Shown one piece after another: positions 36,514 through 43,854 of a DNA stretch of 64,000 nt (the first letter of the stretch is position 1; every line of letters starts with the position of its first letter). This DNA is from Pseudomonas sp. 10-1B (GTDB lineage Bacteria; Pseudomonadota; Gammaproteobacteria; Pseudomonadales; Pseudomonadaceae). The stretch spans positions 1 through 64,000 of the forward strand of contig NZ_JYKS01000024.1 of assembly GCF_000935045.1 (NCBI RefSeq), read 5' to 3'. Below the pieces are notes generated by a model. That model made no database searches, had not been told where the DNA came from, and saw nothing but the letters and a program-made list of their open reading frames with translations. A program made the translations under genes and the position numbers.

Positions 36514-37338
36514 ATGGAACTCGATCTCTGGACCCAGAGCCTGGTCACCGCCATGACTGCCCTTTGGACCAAGGTAGCGAACTTCATCCCCAACCTGTTC
36601 GGCGCGCTGGTCGTGGTGCTGCTCGGTTTCGTGGTGGCCAAGCTGCTCGATACGCTGCTGTCCAAACTGCTGGCCAAGTTCGGCCTGGACCGCCTGATGG
36701 CCGGCACCGGCCTGACCAAGATGCTCGGCCGGGTTGGTATCCAGGTGCCGATCTCGACCCTGATCGGCAAGATCGTCTACTGGTTCGTGCTGCTCATCTT
36801 CCTGGTCTCGGCGGCCGAATCGCTGGGCCTGGAGCGGGTCTCGGCAACCCTCGACATGCTTGCCCTGTACCTGCCGAAGGTGTTCGGCGCGGCCCTGGTG
36901 CTGCTGGCCGGCGTGCTGCTGGCGCAGGTGGCCAACGGCCTGGTGCGCGGCGCGGCCGAAGGCATCGGCCTGGAATACTCGGCAGGCCTTGGGCGCATCA
37001 CCCAGGGCCTGGTGATCATCATCAGCATCTCGGTGGCCATCAGCCAGCTGGAGGTGAAAACCGACCTGCTGAACCACGTGATCGTCATCGGGCTGATTAC
37101 CGTTGGTCTGGCCGTTGCGCTGGCGATGGGGCTTGGCAGCCGCGAAATTGCCGGGCAGATTCTGGCTGGCATCTACGTGCGCGAGCTGTACCAGGTGGGC
37201 CAGCAGGTGCGGATTGGAGAGGTCGAAGGGCAAATCGAAGAAATCGGTACGGTCAAGACGACGCTGCTGACCGATGATGGCGAATTGGTGTCGCTGTCTA
37301 ACCGCGAGCTGCTCGAGCAGCGCGTCAATAGCCGCTAA
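36514..37338 (+). CDS. cmpX: CmpX mechanosensitive-channel-like membrane protein
   Basis: A 274-residue membrane protein with about five hydrophobic segments (residues 24-46, 85-105, 120-150, 165-185, 190-215), followed by a small cytoplasmic beta domain (QVRIGEVEGQIEEIGTVKTT) like the MscS middle domain. The TM helices belong to the conserved TM-helix repeat family linked to MscS. In P. aeruginosa loss of cmpX alters SigX activity and cyclic-di-GMP. The ATG at 36514 is 2 bp after the crfX stop; a TTG 6 bases earlier is possible. It precedes sigX by 89 bp. Confidence 0.88.
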   Translation: MELDLWTQSLVTAMTALWTKVANFIPNLFGALVVVLLGFVVAKLLDTLLSKLLAKFGLDRLMAGTGLTKMLGRVGIQVPISTLIGKIVYWFVLLIFLVSAAESLGLERVSATLDMLALYLPKVFGAALVLLAGVLLAQVANGLVRGAAEGIGLEYSAGLGRITQGLVIIISISVAISQLEVKTDLLNHVIVIGLITVGLAVALAMGLGSREIAGQILAGIYVRELYQVGQQVRIGEVEGQIEEIGTVKTTLLTDDGELVSLSNRELLEQRVNSR

Positions 37339-37427
37339 CCGCACAAAAGCTGTTAATGTATGCCGCCGCGAAAATCGACCCACGGGGTCTCGCGGCGACA
37401 TTGACCTGACTGTCGGCCAGATCCGTT

Positions 37428-38018
37428 TTGAATAAAGTTCATTCGCCGCCCATGCGTTATGACCCCCGCGAGCTCACCGACGAAGAGTTGGTGGCGCGTT
37501 CGCATGAGGAGCTGTACCACGTTACCCGCGCCTATGAGGAGCTCATGCGGCGCTACCAACGGACCCTGTTCAACGTCTGTGCGCGTTATCTGGGGAACGA
37601 CCGTGACGCGGACGATGTCTGTCAGGAAGTGATGCTGAAAGTGTTGTACGGGCTGAAGAACTTCGAAGGTAAATCCAAGTTCAAAACATGGCTCTATAGC
37701 ATCACCTACAACGAGTGCATTACCCAGTACCGCAAGGAACGCCGTAAACGTCGGTTGATGGATGCCTTGAGTCTGGACCCTGTCGAAGAGGCGTCCGAAG
37801 ACAAAGCTCCAAAGCCGGAAGAAAAAGGCGGGCTGGACAAGTGGCTGGTACATGTGAACCCGATTGACCGGGAAATCCTGGTGCTACGTTTTGTCGCAGA
37901 ACTGGAGTTCCAGGAAATTGCCGACATCATGCACATGGGCCTGAGCGCTACGAAAATGCGCTACAAGCGTGCGCTAGACAAGCTTCGGGAAAAATTTGCC
38001 GGTCTCGATGAAACTTAG
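37428..38018 (+). CDS. sigX: ECF sigma factor SigX
   Basis: A 196-residue sigma factor strongly conserved among pseudomonads: YQRTLFNVCARYLGNDRDAD, FKTWLYSITYNECITQYRK and IDREILVLRFVAELEFQEIA, then MGLSATKMRYKRALDKL (region 4). It governs membrane fluidity, fatty acid synthesis and oprF expression. The family start MNKxxxxxxRYDPREL requires TTG at 37428; the next ATG (37452) would give a shorter protein. The ribosome site is weak, which suggests low translation. No membrane anti-sigma gene is adjacent; cmpX may serve in regulation. Confidence 0.93.
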   Translation: MNKVHSPPMRYDPRELTDEELVARSHEELYHVTRAYEELMRRYQRTLFNVCARYLGNDRDADDVCQEVMLKVLYGLKNFEGKSKFKTWLYSITYNECITQYRKERRKRRLMDALSLDPVEEASEDKAPKPEEKGGLDKWLVHVNPIDREILVLRFVAELEFQEIADIMHMGLSATKMRYKRALDKLREKFAGLDET

Positions 38019-38129
38019 TGGCCTGCAAATATCTCTAACCAACCGGCGAGTTCTGCTAGACTTGCCGTCGAGTTGTCCCCCTTGTTTGTGGTGGGACTGC
38101 TTAACTATCACCAGATGGGGATTTAACGG

Positions 38130-39167
38130 ATGAAATTGAAAAACACCTTGGGCTTGGCCATTGGCTCGCTCGTAGCCGCTACTTCGTTCGGCGTTCTGGC
38201 TCAAGGCCAAGGCGCAGTCGAAATCGAAGGTAACGTTACCAAGCAGTACTACGACAGCGAGCGTAACTTCAAGAACGACGGCACCAATCCTGGTGTTCGC
38301 CTCGGTTACTTCCTGACCGACGACGTATCCCTGGACCTGGGCTACAACGAGACCCACAACGCTCGTGGCGAAGTCTTCAACAAAGACATCAAAGGTTCCA
38401 AAGCCAAGCTCGACGCTACCTACCACTTCGGTACCGTCGGCGATGCTCTGCGTCCGTACGTTTCCGCTGGTTTCGCTCACGAGAGCCTGGGCCAGGCCAC
38501 TCGTAGCGGCCGTGACCACTCCACCTTCGCCAACGTTGGCGCTGGCGCCAAGTGGTACATCACCGACATGTTCTTCGCCCGTGCTGGCGTTGAAGCCATG
38601 TACAACATCGACAACGGCAACACCGAGTGGGGCCCGTCCGTTGGTGTGGGTCTGAACTTCGGTGGCAGCGGTGGCAAAGTTGCTCCTGCTCCGGCTCCAG
38701 TTGCCGAAGTCTGCTCCGACAGCGACAACGACGGCGTTTGCGACAACGTCGACAAGTGCCCTGACACCCCGGCCAACGTTACCGTTGACGCCGACGGCTG
38801 CCCGGCTGTTGCCGAAGTCGTTCGTGTTGAGCTGGACGTCAAGTTCGACTTCGACAAGTCGGTCGTCAAGCCAAACAGCTACGGCGACATCAAGAACCTG
38901 GCTGACTTCATGAATCAGTACCCACAAACCACCACCGTGGTTGAAGGTCACACTGACTCCGTGGGCCCAGACGCTTACAACCAGAAGCTGTCCGAGCGTC
39001 GTGCCGACGCTGTCAAGCAGGTCCTGACCCAGCAGTACGGCGTAGAATCCAGCCGTGTTGACTCGGTTGGCTACGGCGAAACCCGTCCAGTTGCCGACAA
39101 CGCCACTGACGAAGGCCGCGCTATCAACCGTCGCGTTGAAGCTCAGGTAGAAGCCCAGGCCAAGTAA
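38130..39167 (+). CDS. oprF: Major outer-membrane porin OprF
   Basis: A 345-residue protein. Signal peptide 1-24 (LAQ cut), an eight-strand beta-barrel domain to about residue 180, a proline hinge (APAPAPVAEV), a loop with four cysteines in a DSDNDGVCDNVDKCPDTP repeat, and a C-terminal OmpA domain (about 225-340) with the peptidoglycan-binding motif VEGHTDSVGPDAYNQKLSERR cut in two parts: NQKLSERRA and GHTDS. It provides slow general diffusion and anchors the outer membrane to the cell wall. Codon use (many GCT, GTT, GGT) differs from neighbours and fits very high expression. It lies 111 bp after sigX and ends at a strong terminator. Confidence 0.97.
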   Translation: MKLKNTLGLAIGSLVAATSFGVLAQGQGAVEIEGNVTKQYYDSERNFKNDGTNPGVRLGYFLTDDVSLDLGYNETHNARGEVFNKDIKGSKAKLDATYHFGTVGDALRPYVSAGFAHESLGQATRSGRDHSTFANVGAGAKWYITDMFFARAGVEAMYNIDNGNTEWGPSVGVGLNFGGSGGKVAPAPAPVAEVCSDSDNDGVCDNVDKCPDTPANVTVDADGCPAVAEVVRVELDVKFDFDKSVVKPNSYGDIKNLADFMNQYPQTTTVVEGHTDSVGPDAYNQKLSERRADAVKQVLTQQYGVESSRVDSVGYGETRPVADNATDEGRAINRRVEAQVEAQAK

Positions 39168-39182
39168 TTGGTTTGAAGCTTC

Positions 39183-39214
39183 AAGAAAAACCCGGCTTCG
39201 GCCGGGTTTTTCTT
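39183..39214. terminator. Bidirectional terminator after oprF
   Basis: AAGAAAAACCCGGC / GCCGGGTTTTTCTT with a TTCG tetraloop, a very stable hairpin with a T-rich run in both directions. It serves oprF and could also stop readthrough from the convergent side. Confidence 0.93.
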
Positions 39215-39233
39215 TGCCTGGATTTTGCCGGCT

Positions 39234-39389
39234 GTGGGAGCAACTGTCTTGTATTGCCTAAACTGGCCTCATCGCCGGCAAGCCAGCTCCCACCTCGACC
39301 GCATTCGCCTCAGGCCCTGTGCAGTCCCTGTGGGAGCCGGCTTGCCGGCGATGAGGCCAGTCCAGGCAGCACAAGACAGTTGCTCCCAC
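39234..39389. repeat. Nested REPIN with outer AACTGTCTTGT arms
   Basis: Inner arms are a normal REPIN (CTGGCCTCATCGCCGGCAAG and its mirror). Outside it lie GTGGGAGCAACTGTCTTGT and the inverted ACAAGACAGTTGCTCCCAC, so that each side contains two REP heads. Total arms are about 60 bases around a 36-40-bp centre. It separates oprF from cobA. Confidence 0.88.
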
Positions 39390-39403
39390 AAGGGCCCTGC
39401 ATT

Positions 39404-40144
39404 TCACCCGGCTACTGCCAACAGGTCCCGAACCGCCTGCTCCCCAACCACCTCACCAATCACCAGAATCGCCGGGCTACGCAAACCGAACCCCCGCGCA
39501 TCCTCTACCATTCCCTGCACATCGCTGCGGCACTCACGCTGCTGCGGCAATGAGGCATTCTCGATCATCGCCACCGGCATCTGCGGCGCCATGCCTCCCT
39601 CCAGCAACCCTTGGCGAACCTGTTCCAGCCGCGCCACCCCCATGTACACCACCAGCGTCGTCCCGCCCTGGGCCAGGGCCGCCCAGTTCAGCTCGCTGTC
39701 GTCCTGGGTATGCGCCGTCACCAGCGTCACCCCCCGGCTCACACCGCGTGAGGTCAGGGAAATCCCGCATTGCGTGGCGCCGGCCAGGCCGGCGGTGATG
39801 CCGTTGACCACCTCCACCTCGATGCCATGCCCCTGCAGCCACAGCGCCTCTTCACCACCGCGGCCGAAGATGCACGGGTCGCCGCCCTTGAGCCGCACCA
39901 CGCAACGCCCTTGCCGTGCATGGCGCAACATCAGGCGCTGGATGAACGCTTGCGGCGTGGAGCGGCAGCCGCCGCGCTTGCCCACTGCAATCACCCGGGC
40001 CTGTGGGCAATGCTCCAGCACTGCCGGGTTGACCAGGTCGTCGATCATCACCACAGCGGCTTGCTGCAAGGCGCGCACGGCCTTGAGGGTGAGCAGTTCG
40101 GGGTCACCAGGGCCGGCACCGACCAGCCAGACTTTCGCATTCAT
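39404..40144 (-). CDS. cobA: Uroporphyrinogen-III C-methyltransferase
   Basis: A 246-residue SUMT enzyme that methylates uroporphyrinogen III at C2 and C7 to precorrin-2, the siroheme precursor. The family motifs are VWLVGAGPGDPELLTLKA (residues 5-22), VRLKGGDPCIFGRGGEEA (about 84-101), the NGITAG loop and VVYMG. Siroheme is the cofactor of nitrite reductase, which explains its place as last gene after nasA and the kinase-phosphatase gene; it lies 27 bp downstream of the latter. The stand-alone SUMT form (no CysG fusion) is seen. Confidence 0.93.
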   Translation of the reverse strand: MNAKVWLVGAGPGDPELLTLKAVRALQQAAVVMIDDLVNPAVLEHCPQARVIAVGKRGGCRSTPQAFIQRLMLRHARQGRCVVRLKGGDPCIFGRGGEEALWLQGHGIEVEVVNGITAGLAGATQCGISLTSRGVSRGVTLVTAHTQDDSELNWAALAQGGTTLVVYMGVARLEQVRQGLLEGGMAPQMPVAMIENASLPQQRECRSDVQGMVEDARGFGLRSPAILVIGEVVGEQAVRDLLAVAG

Positions 40145-40171
40145 CAGGGTTTCCTCATCGGCAAGCTGCGT

Positions 40172-41842
40172 TCAGCCCTTGAGCAGGGTGAACAGCAGTA
40201 TCAGGTTGAACAGCAAGGACAGCAGGGCCAAGGTGCGCCAGACTTTCAACGGCTCGCGCTCCAGCAAGGGGCGTGGCCGGCTAGGCAGCTCCTGGCGGTC
40301 GCCGCGCTCGAGCAGCAGTAACCAGTGTTCGGCGGTTTCGAAGCGTTGCGCCGGGTCGGCTGCCACCGCCTGCTGCAGGTTGTGCTGCAGCCATTCCGGC
40401 AGGTCGGGGCGGTAGCGTGCGGCGTTGACCGGCTGGCCGAAGCGCGGGCGTTGGAAGGCTTCCACCTCGCCGTACGGGTAATGCCCGGTCAGCAGGTAGT
40501 AAAGGGTCACGCCCACGGCATACAGGTCCTGGCGCGGGCTGGGTGGCTGGCCGTCGAACGCTTCTGGGGCGATGTACGACGGCGTGCCGGGCAACTCATG
40601 CAACGGCTCTTCGGACAGGCCCGGGCAGTAGGCTAGGCCGAAGTCCAGCAGGCGCAGCTGGCCATCGCTGCCCAGGTGCAGGTTCTCGGGTTTGATGTCG
40701 CGGTGCAGCAGGTTGCGCCGGTGCAGCACACCGACCGCCTGCAGCAGTTGCCGGGCTGTTTCCAGCCACTGCGGCAGGGGCAGGGGGCCGTGTTCGCTCA
40801 GTAGCGCTGCAAGGCTCTGGCCGGGATATTCGCGCATCACGTAGTACAGATGCTGGCGCTGGCTGGCGGCATGCAGTTCGGGGAAGTGCCGGCCAGCGAC
40901 GCGGCGCAGGAACCACTCTTCGAGCAATAGCCCTTGCGCTGCGCCGGGCTCCTGCTCGCGTGCGGCGGGCAGGGTCTTGAGCAGCCAGGGTTGGCCCTGG
41001 CCGTCGCGCACCCGGTACAGCAGGGACTGGCGGCTGTGCGAATGCAGTTTTTCGGCCTGCCAGCCATCGATCACCTGGCCTTCCCGTAGCGGGCCGGGCA
41101 CTGGCCATTGCTGCAACTGCGCCAAGGTATCGCCCAGGTTGGCCGTGCCCAGTTGCTCGACCTGTACCAGCAAGGCACTGGCGTTGTCCTGGCTGCCGTT
41201 GAGATGGGCGCTGGCGACCAGGGTGTCGGCGGCCAGTTGCAGGTCGGGTTGCTCGCGCAATACCGCTTGGATGTGCTGGTCGCCCAGGCTGGCCCAGACC
41301 CCGTCGCTCAGTAGCAGGAAGCACTCGCCCGGCTGCAGTTCGCCTTCCAGGTAATCCACCAGCAGGTGCTGGTCCAGGCCCAGCGCACGTTTGAGCACGT
41401 GCTGCATGCCGGGTTGGTCCCACACATGGTCTTCGCTCAGGCACTGCAGGCGCCCGGCGTGCCAGCGGTACACGCGGCAGTCGCCGACATGGGCCAGGGT
41501 GAAGCGCCGGCCGCGCAGCACCAATGCGCTGAGGGTGGTCAGCAATGGCTGGCCGCTACCCTGGGCGCGCAGCCAGCGGTTCTGCGCCAGCAGCAGCCGG
41601 TCCAGGGCCTGGGCCACGCTCCAGGTCGCGGGGGTGGCGTAGTAGTCCAGGGCCAGCGCCTGCAGGCTGGCGCGTGCTGCCAGGCCGCCATCGGCGCATT
41701 GGCTGACGCCGTCGGCGAGGGCGCACAGGTAGCCTTTGCTGGCGGCCAGCTCCGGCGCCGGGGTGACCAGGCGCAGGGCGTCCTGGTTTTCCGCGCGCGG
41801 CCCGGTGGCGCTGGCCTGGGCAAAGCTCAGTTGCAGGCTCAT
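40172..41842 (-). CDS. PP2C phosphatase / serine-threonine protein kinase fusion
   Basis: A 556-residue protein. Residues 1-235 form a PP2C-type phosphatase (ENQDALRLV, CALADGVSQCADGG, LAHVGDCRVYRW, LLLSDGVWASLGD, GSQDNASALLV). Residues 265-515 form a Hanks-type kinase (LLEEWFLRRVAGRHFPE, HRDIKPENLHLG, LLDFGLA, APEAFDG, DLYAVGVTLYYLLTG). A single membrane helix closes the protein (about 532-553). Both catalytic sites look intact. It sits 9 bp downstream of nasA and 27 bp before cobA, as in other pseudomonad nitrate operons. Its target is unknown; a role in tuning nitrate uptake or assimilation is inferred. Confidence 0.92.
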   Translation of the reverse strand: MSLQLSFAQASATGPRAENQDALRLVTPAPELAASKGYLCALADGVSQCADGGLAARASLQALALDYYATPATWSVAQALDRLLLAQNRWLRAQGSGQPLLTTLSALVLRGRRFTLAHVGDCRVYRWHAGRLQCLSEDHVWDQPGMQHVLKRALGLDQHLLVDYLEGELQPGECFLLLSDGVWASLGDQHIQAVLREQPDLQLAADTLVASAHLNGSQDNASALLVQVEQLGTANLGDTLAQLQQWPVPGPLREGQVIDGWQAEKLHSHSRQSLLYRVRDGQGQPWLLKTLPAAREQEPGAAQGLLLEEWFLRRVAGRHFPELHAASQRQHLYYVMREYPGQSLAALLSEHGPLPLPQWLETARQLLQAVGVLHRRNLLHRDIKPENLHLGSDGQLRLLDFGLAYCPGLSEEPLHELPGTPSYIAPEAFDGQPPSPRQDLYAVGVTLYYLLTGHYPYGEVEAFQRPRFGQPVNAARYRPDLPEWLQHNLQQAVAADPAQRFETAEHWLLLLERGDRQELPSRPRPLLEREPLKVWRTLALLSLLFNLILLFTLLKG

Positions 41843-41851
41843 TGGCGTGCC

Positions 41852-43063
41852 TCAGACCCGCGCCGCGGTAACCGCCGCCGAGCCCCAGGTGGTGCGCCAG
41901 CGCTGTTTGACGCCATGCAGGCCGAACCAGGCCAGCAGGCCCAGGCTGGCGAACAGCCACAGCCCCAGCTGGTAGTCGCCGGTGTGCTGCTTGATAGTGC
42001 CAAGCCCGGCCGCCAGCAAGAAGCCGCCGATGCCGCCGGCCATGCCGATCAGCCCGGTCATCACGCCGATCTCCTGGCGGAAGCGCTGCGGTACCAGTTG
42101 GAACACCGCGCCATTGCCGGCACCGAGGCCGAGCATGGCACTGACGAACAGCGCCAGGGCGGCGGCCGCGCTGGGCAAGTTGAAGCCAACCGCAGCGATG
42201 CAGATGGCCGCCACGCTGTACATGCCCAGCAGGGTGCGGATGCCGCCAAAGCGGTCGGCCAGGGCGCCGCCGAGCGGGCGCATCAGGCTGCCGGCGAACA
42301 CGCAGGCGGCGGTGTAGTAGCCGGCGGTGACCGGGCTCAGGCCGTACTGGTCATTGAAATAGCCGGGCAGGGCGCTGGCCAGGCCGATGAAGCCGCCGAA
42401 GGTGACGCTGTAGAAGAACATGAACCACCAGCTGTCACGGTCGCCCAGGGCCTTGAGGTAGTCGGCCATGGCTTTCGGCTTGGGCCGCTGCGGGGCATTG
42501 CGCGCCAGCAGGGCGAACACCACCAGGGCCAGTGACAATGGAATCAGCGCAAAGCCGAACACATTGTTCCAGCCAAAGCCTGCGGCCAGCGCCGGGGCCA
42601 GCAGGGCGGCGAATACCGTGCCGGAGTTGCCGGCGCCGGCGATGCCCATGGCCTTGCCCTGGTGCTGCGGCGGGTACCATTGCGAGGCCAGCGGCAGCGA
42701 GACGGCGAACGAGGCGCCGGCAAAGCCGAGGAACACGCCCAGCAGCAGCGCCTGTTCATAGCTGTGCACGCCCAGATGCCAAGCGGCCGCGAGGGCGACG
42801 ATGACCACCACCTGGCCGATCAGGCCTGCGCTCTTGGGCGACAGGCGGTCGACCAGTACGCCCATGGCAAAGCGCAGGATCGCCCCGGCCAGAATCGGCG
42901 TGGCCACCATCAGGCCCCGTTGTTGTGCACTCAGTTGCAGGTCGGCGGCAATCTGCACCGCCAGCGGGCCCAGCAGGTACCAGACCATGAAGCTGAGGTC
43001 GAAGTACAGGAACGCGGCGAACAGCGTGGGCACATGCCCGGATTTCCAGAAGCTGGTACTCAT
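41852..43063 (-). CDS. nasA: Nitrate/nitrite MFS transporter NasA (NarK family)
   Basis: A 403-residue, 12-helix transporter of the nitrate/nitrite porter family. The nitrate signature glycine-rich segments are present in TM5 (GIAGAGNSGTVFAALLAPAL) and TM11 (GLIGMAGGIGGFLLAAGLG), and the MFS loop is seen at VDRLSPKSAGLIG. It imports nitrate for assimilation. ATG at 43063 has GAGG 7 bases upstream. The gene follows a 122-nt attenuator leader with a sigma-54-like promoter and is controlled by NasT (see the leader entry). The kinase-phosphatase gene follows. Confidence 0.93.
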   Translation of the reverse strand: MSTSFWKSGHVPTLFAAFLYFDLSFMVWYLLGPLAVQIAADLQLSAQQRGLMVATPILAGAILRFAMGVLVDRLSPKSAGLIGQVVVIVALAAAWHLGVHSYEQALLLGVFLGFAGASFAVSLPLASQWYPPQHQGKAMGIAGAGNSGTVFAALLAPALAAGFGWNNVFGFALIPLSLALVVFALLARNAPQRPKPKAMADYLKALGDRDSWWFMFFYSVTFGGFIGLASALPGYFNDQYGLSPVTAGYYTAACVFAGSLMRPLGGALADRFGGIRTLLGMYSVAAICIAAVGFNLPSAAAALALFVSAMLGLGAGNGAVFQLVPQRFRQEIGVMTGLIGMAGGIGGFLLAAGLGTIKQHTGDYQLGLWLFASLGLLAWFGLHGVKQRWRTTWGSAAVTAARV

Positions 43064-43185
43064 CGAACACCTCACTCGGCAATGCAACGGAACGAAAAAG
43101 ACGCCGCTACCCGCTCCACGGAGGTGGAGGGGAGAGCGACGTCTTTGTCGGGATTTAAGTGGGGCAACCGCCGTTGGCTACCGGT
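43064..43185 (-). promoter_or_regulatory. NasT-responsive antiterminator leader of nasA (ANTAR-type RNA)
   Basis: Read on the minus strand from about 43185. Hairpin P1 (43182-43163) has a 7-bp stem GGUAGCC/GGUUGCC and the hexaloop AACGGC. Hairpin P2 (43150-43137) has the stem CGAC/GUCG and the hexaloop AAAGAC. Both hexaloops have A at position 1 and G at position 4, the rule for ANTAR-bound RNA. P2 shares bases with the 5' side of the terminator at 43146-43095, so forming P2 would prevent termination. The linker between P1 and P2 is 12 nt. This is the arrangement known for nasST-controlled leaders. Confidence 0.85.
43095..43146 (-). terminator. Intrinsic terminator in the nasA leader (attenuator)
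   Basis: On the minus strand AAAGACGUCGCU pairs over 12 positions (one G-U) with AGCGGCGUCUUU, followed by a run of U. The inner CUCCAC/GUGGAG stem extends it. It ends 32 bp before the nasA start codon. Confidence 0.88.
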
Positions 43186-43196
43186 GCAATCACTTC

Positions 43197-43212
43197 AGCA
43201 AGAGCCGGGCCA
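43197..43212 (-). promoter_or_regulatory. Sigma-54-type promoter of nasA
   Basis: On the minus strand TGGCCCGGCTCTTGCT differs from TGGYAYRNNNNTTGCW at one position (C for A at the fifth base) and has GG-N10-GC. Its predicted start site, near 43185, lies just before ANTAR hairpin P1, so promoter and leader fit together. Confidence 0.72.
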
Positions 43213-43267
43213 ACTCGGCTTATGAGGTGGCTAGGCTTTTGTGGGGGCCAGCTTTAGATTTTGAGCA

Positions 43268-43843
43268 TCAGCCCAGCATCTCGTGCATGGCAATGATCTG
43301 CTCGGCCACCTGGATCAGCTTCTGCTGGCGGCTCATGGCCTGGCGGCGCATCAGGGTGTAGGCCTGTTCTTCGTTGCAGTCCTTCATTTTCATCAGCAAG
43401 CCCTTGGCCTGTTCGATGCGTTTGCGCTCGGCCAGTTGCTGGTCGCGGGCCAGCAGCTGTGCCTTCAGCGCCTGGTCACTTTCGAAGCGGGCCATGGCCA
43501 CATCCAGGATCGGCCGTAGCCGCGCGGTATGGATGCCTTCGACGATATAGGCGCTGACCCCCGCCTGGATCGCCTGGCGCATCACCCCAGGGTCGTGCTC
43601 GTCGGTGAACAGCACGATGGGCCGCGGCTGGTCACGGCTGACCAGAACCACCTGTTCCATCACATCGCGGTCCGGTGAGTCGGTATCGATCAGTACCACG
43701 TCCGGGCGCACCGTTTCGACGCAGGCGGGCAGGTCGATGGTCAGGCCTGGAGCTTCGGTGACCTCGAAGCCGGCCTCGCTCAACGCCGCCTTGAGGCGGC
43801 CAAGTTTGTTCTGTGTGTCGTCGATCAGCAGGATGCGCAACAT
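43268..43843 (-). CDS. nasT: Nitrate-responsive ANTAR antiterminator NasT
   Basis: A 191-residue protein. The N-terminal receiver-like domain (1-120, RILLIDDTQNKLGRLKAAL, VVLIDTDSPDRDVMEQVV) is followed by a coiled-coil link and the C-terminal ANTAR domain (about 135-190, ERKRIEQAKGLLMKMKDCNEEQAYTLMRRQAM split over the helix pair), which binds hexaloop RNA. NasT is held by NasS without nitrate or nitrite and is released to bind the nasA leader. M1 is taken at 43843 as MLRILLIDD. The gene follows nasS by 11 bp. Confidence 0.94.
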   Translation of the reverse strand: MLRILLIDDTQNKLGRLKAALSEAGFEVTEAPGLTIDLPACVETVRPDVVLIDTDSPDRDVMEQVVLVSRDQPRPIVLFTDEHDPGVMRQAIQAGVSAYIVEGIHTARLRPILDVAMARFESDQALKAQLLARDQQLAERKRIEQAKGLLMKMKDCNEEQAYTLMRRQAMSRQQKLIQVAEQIIAMHEMLG

Positions 43844-43854
43844 GTTCGTCCCTC

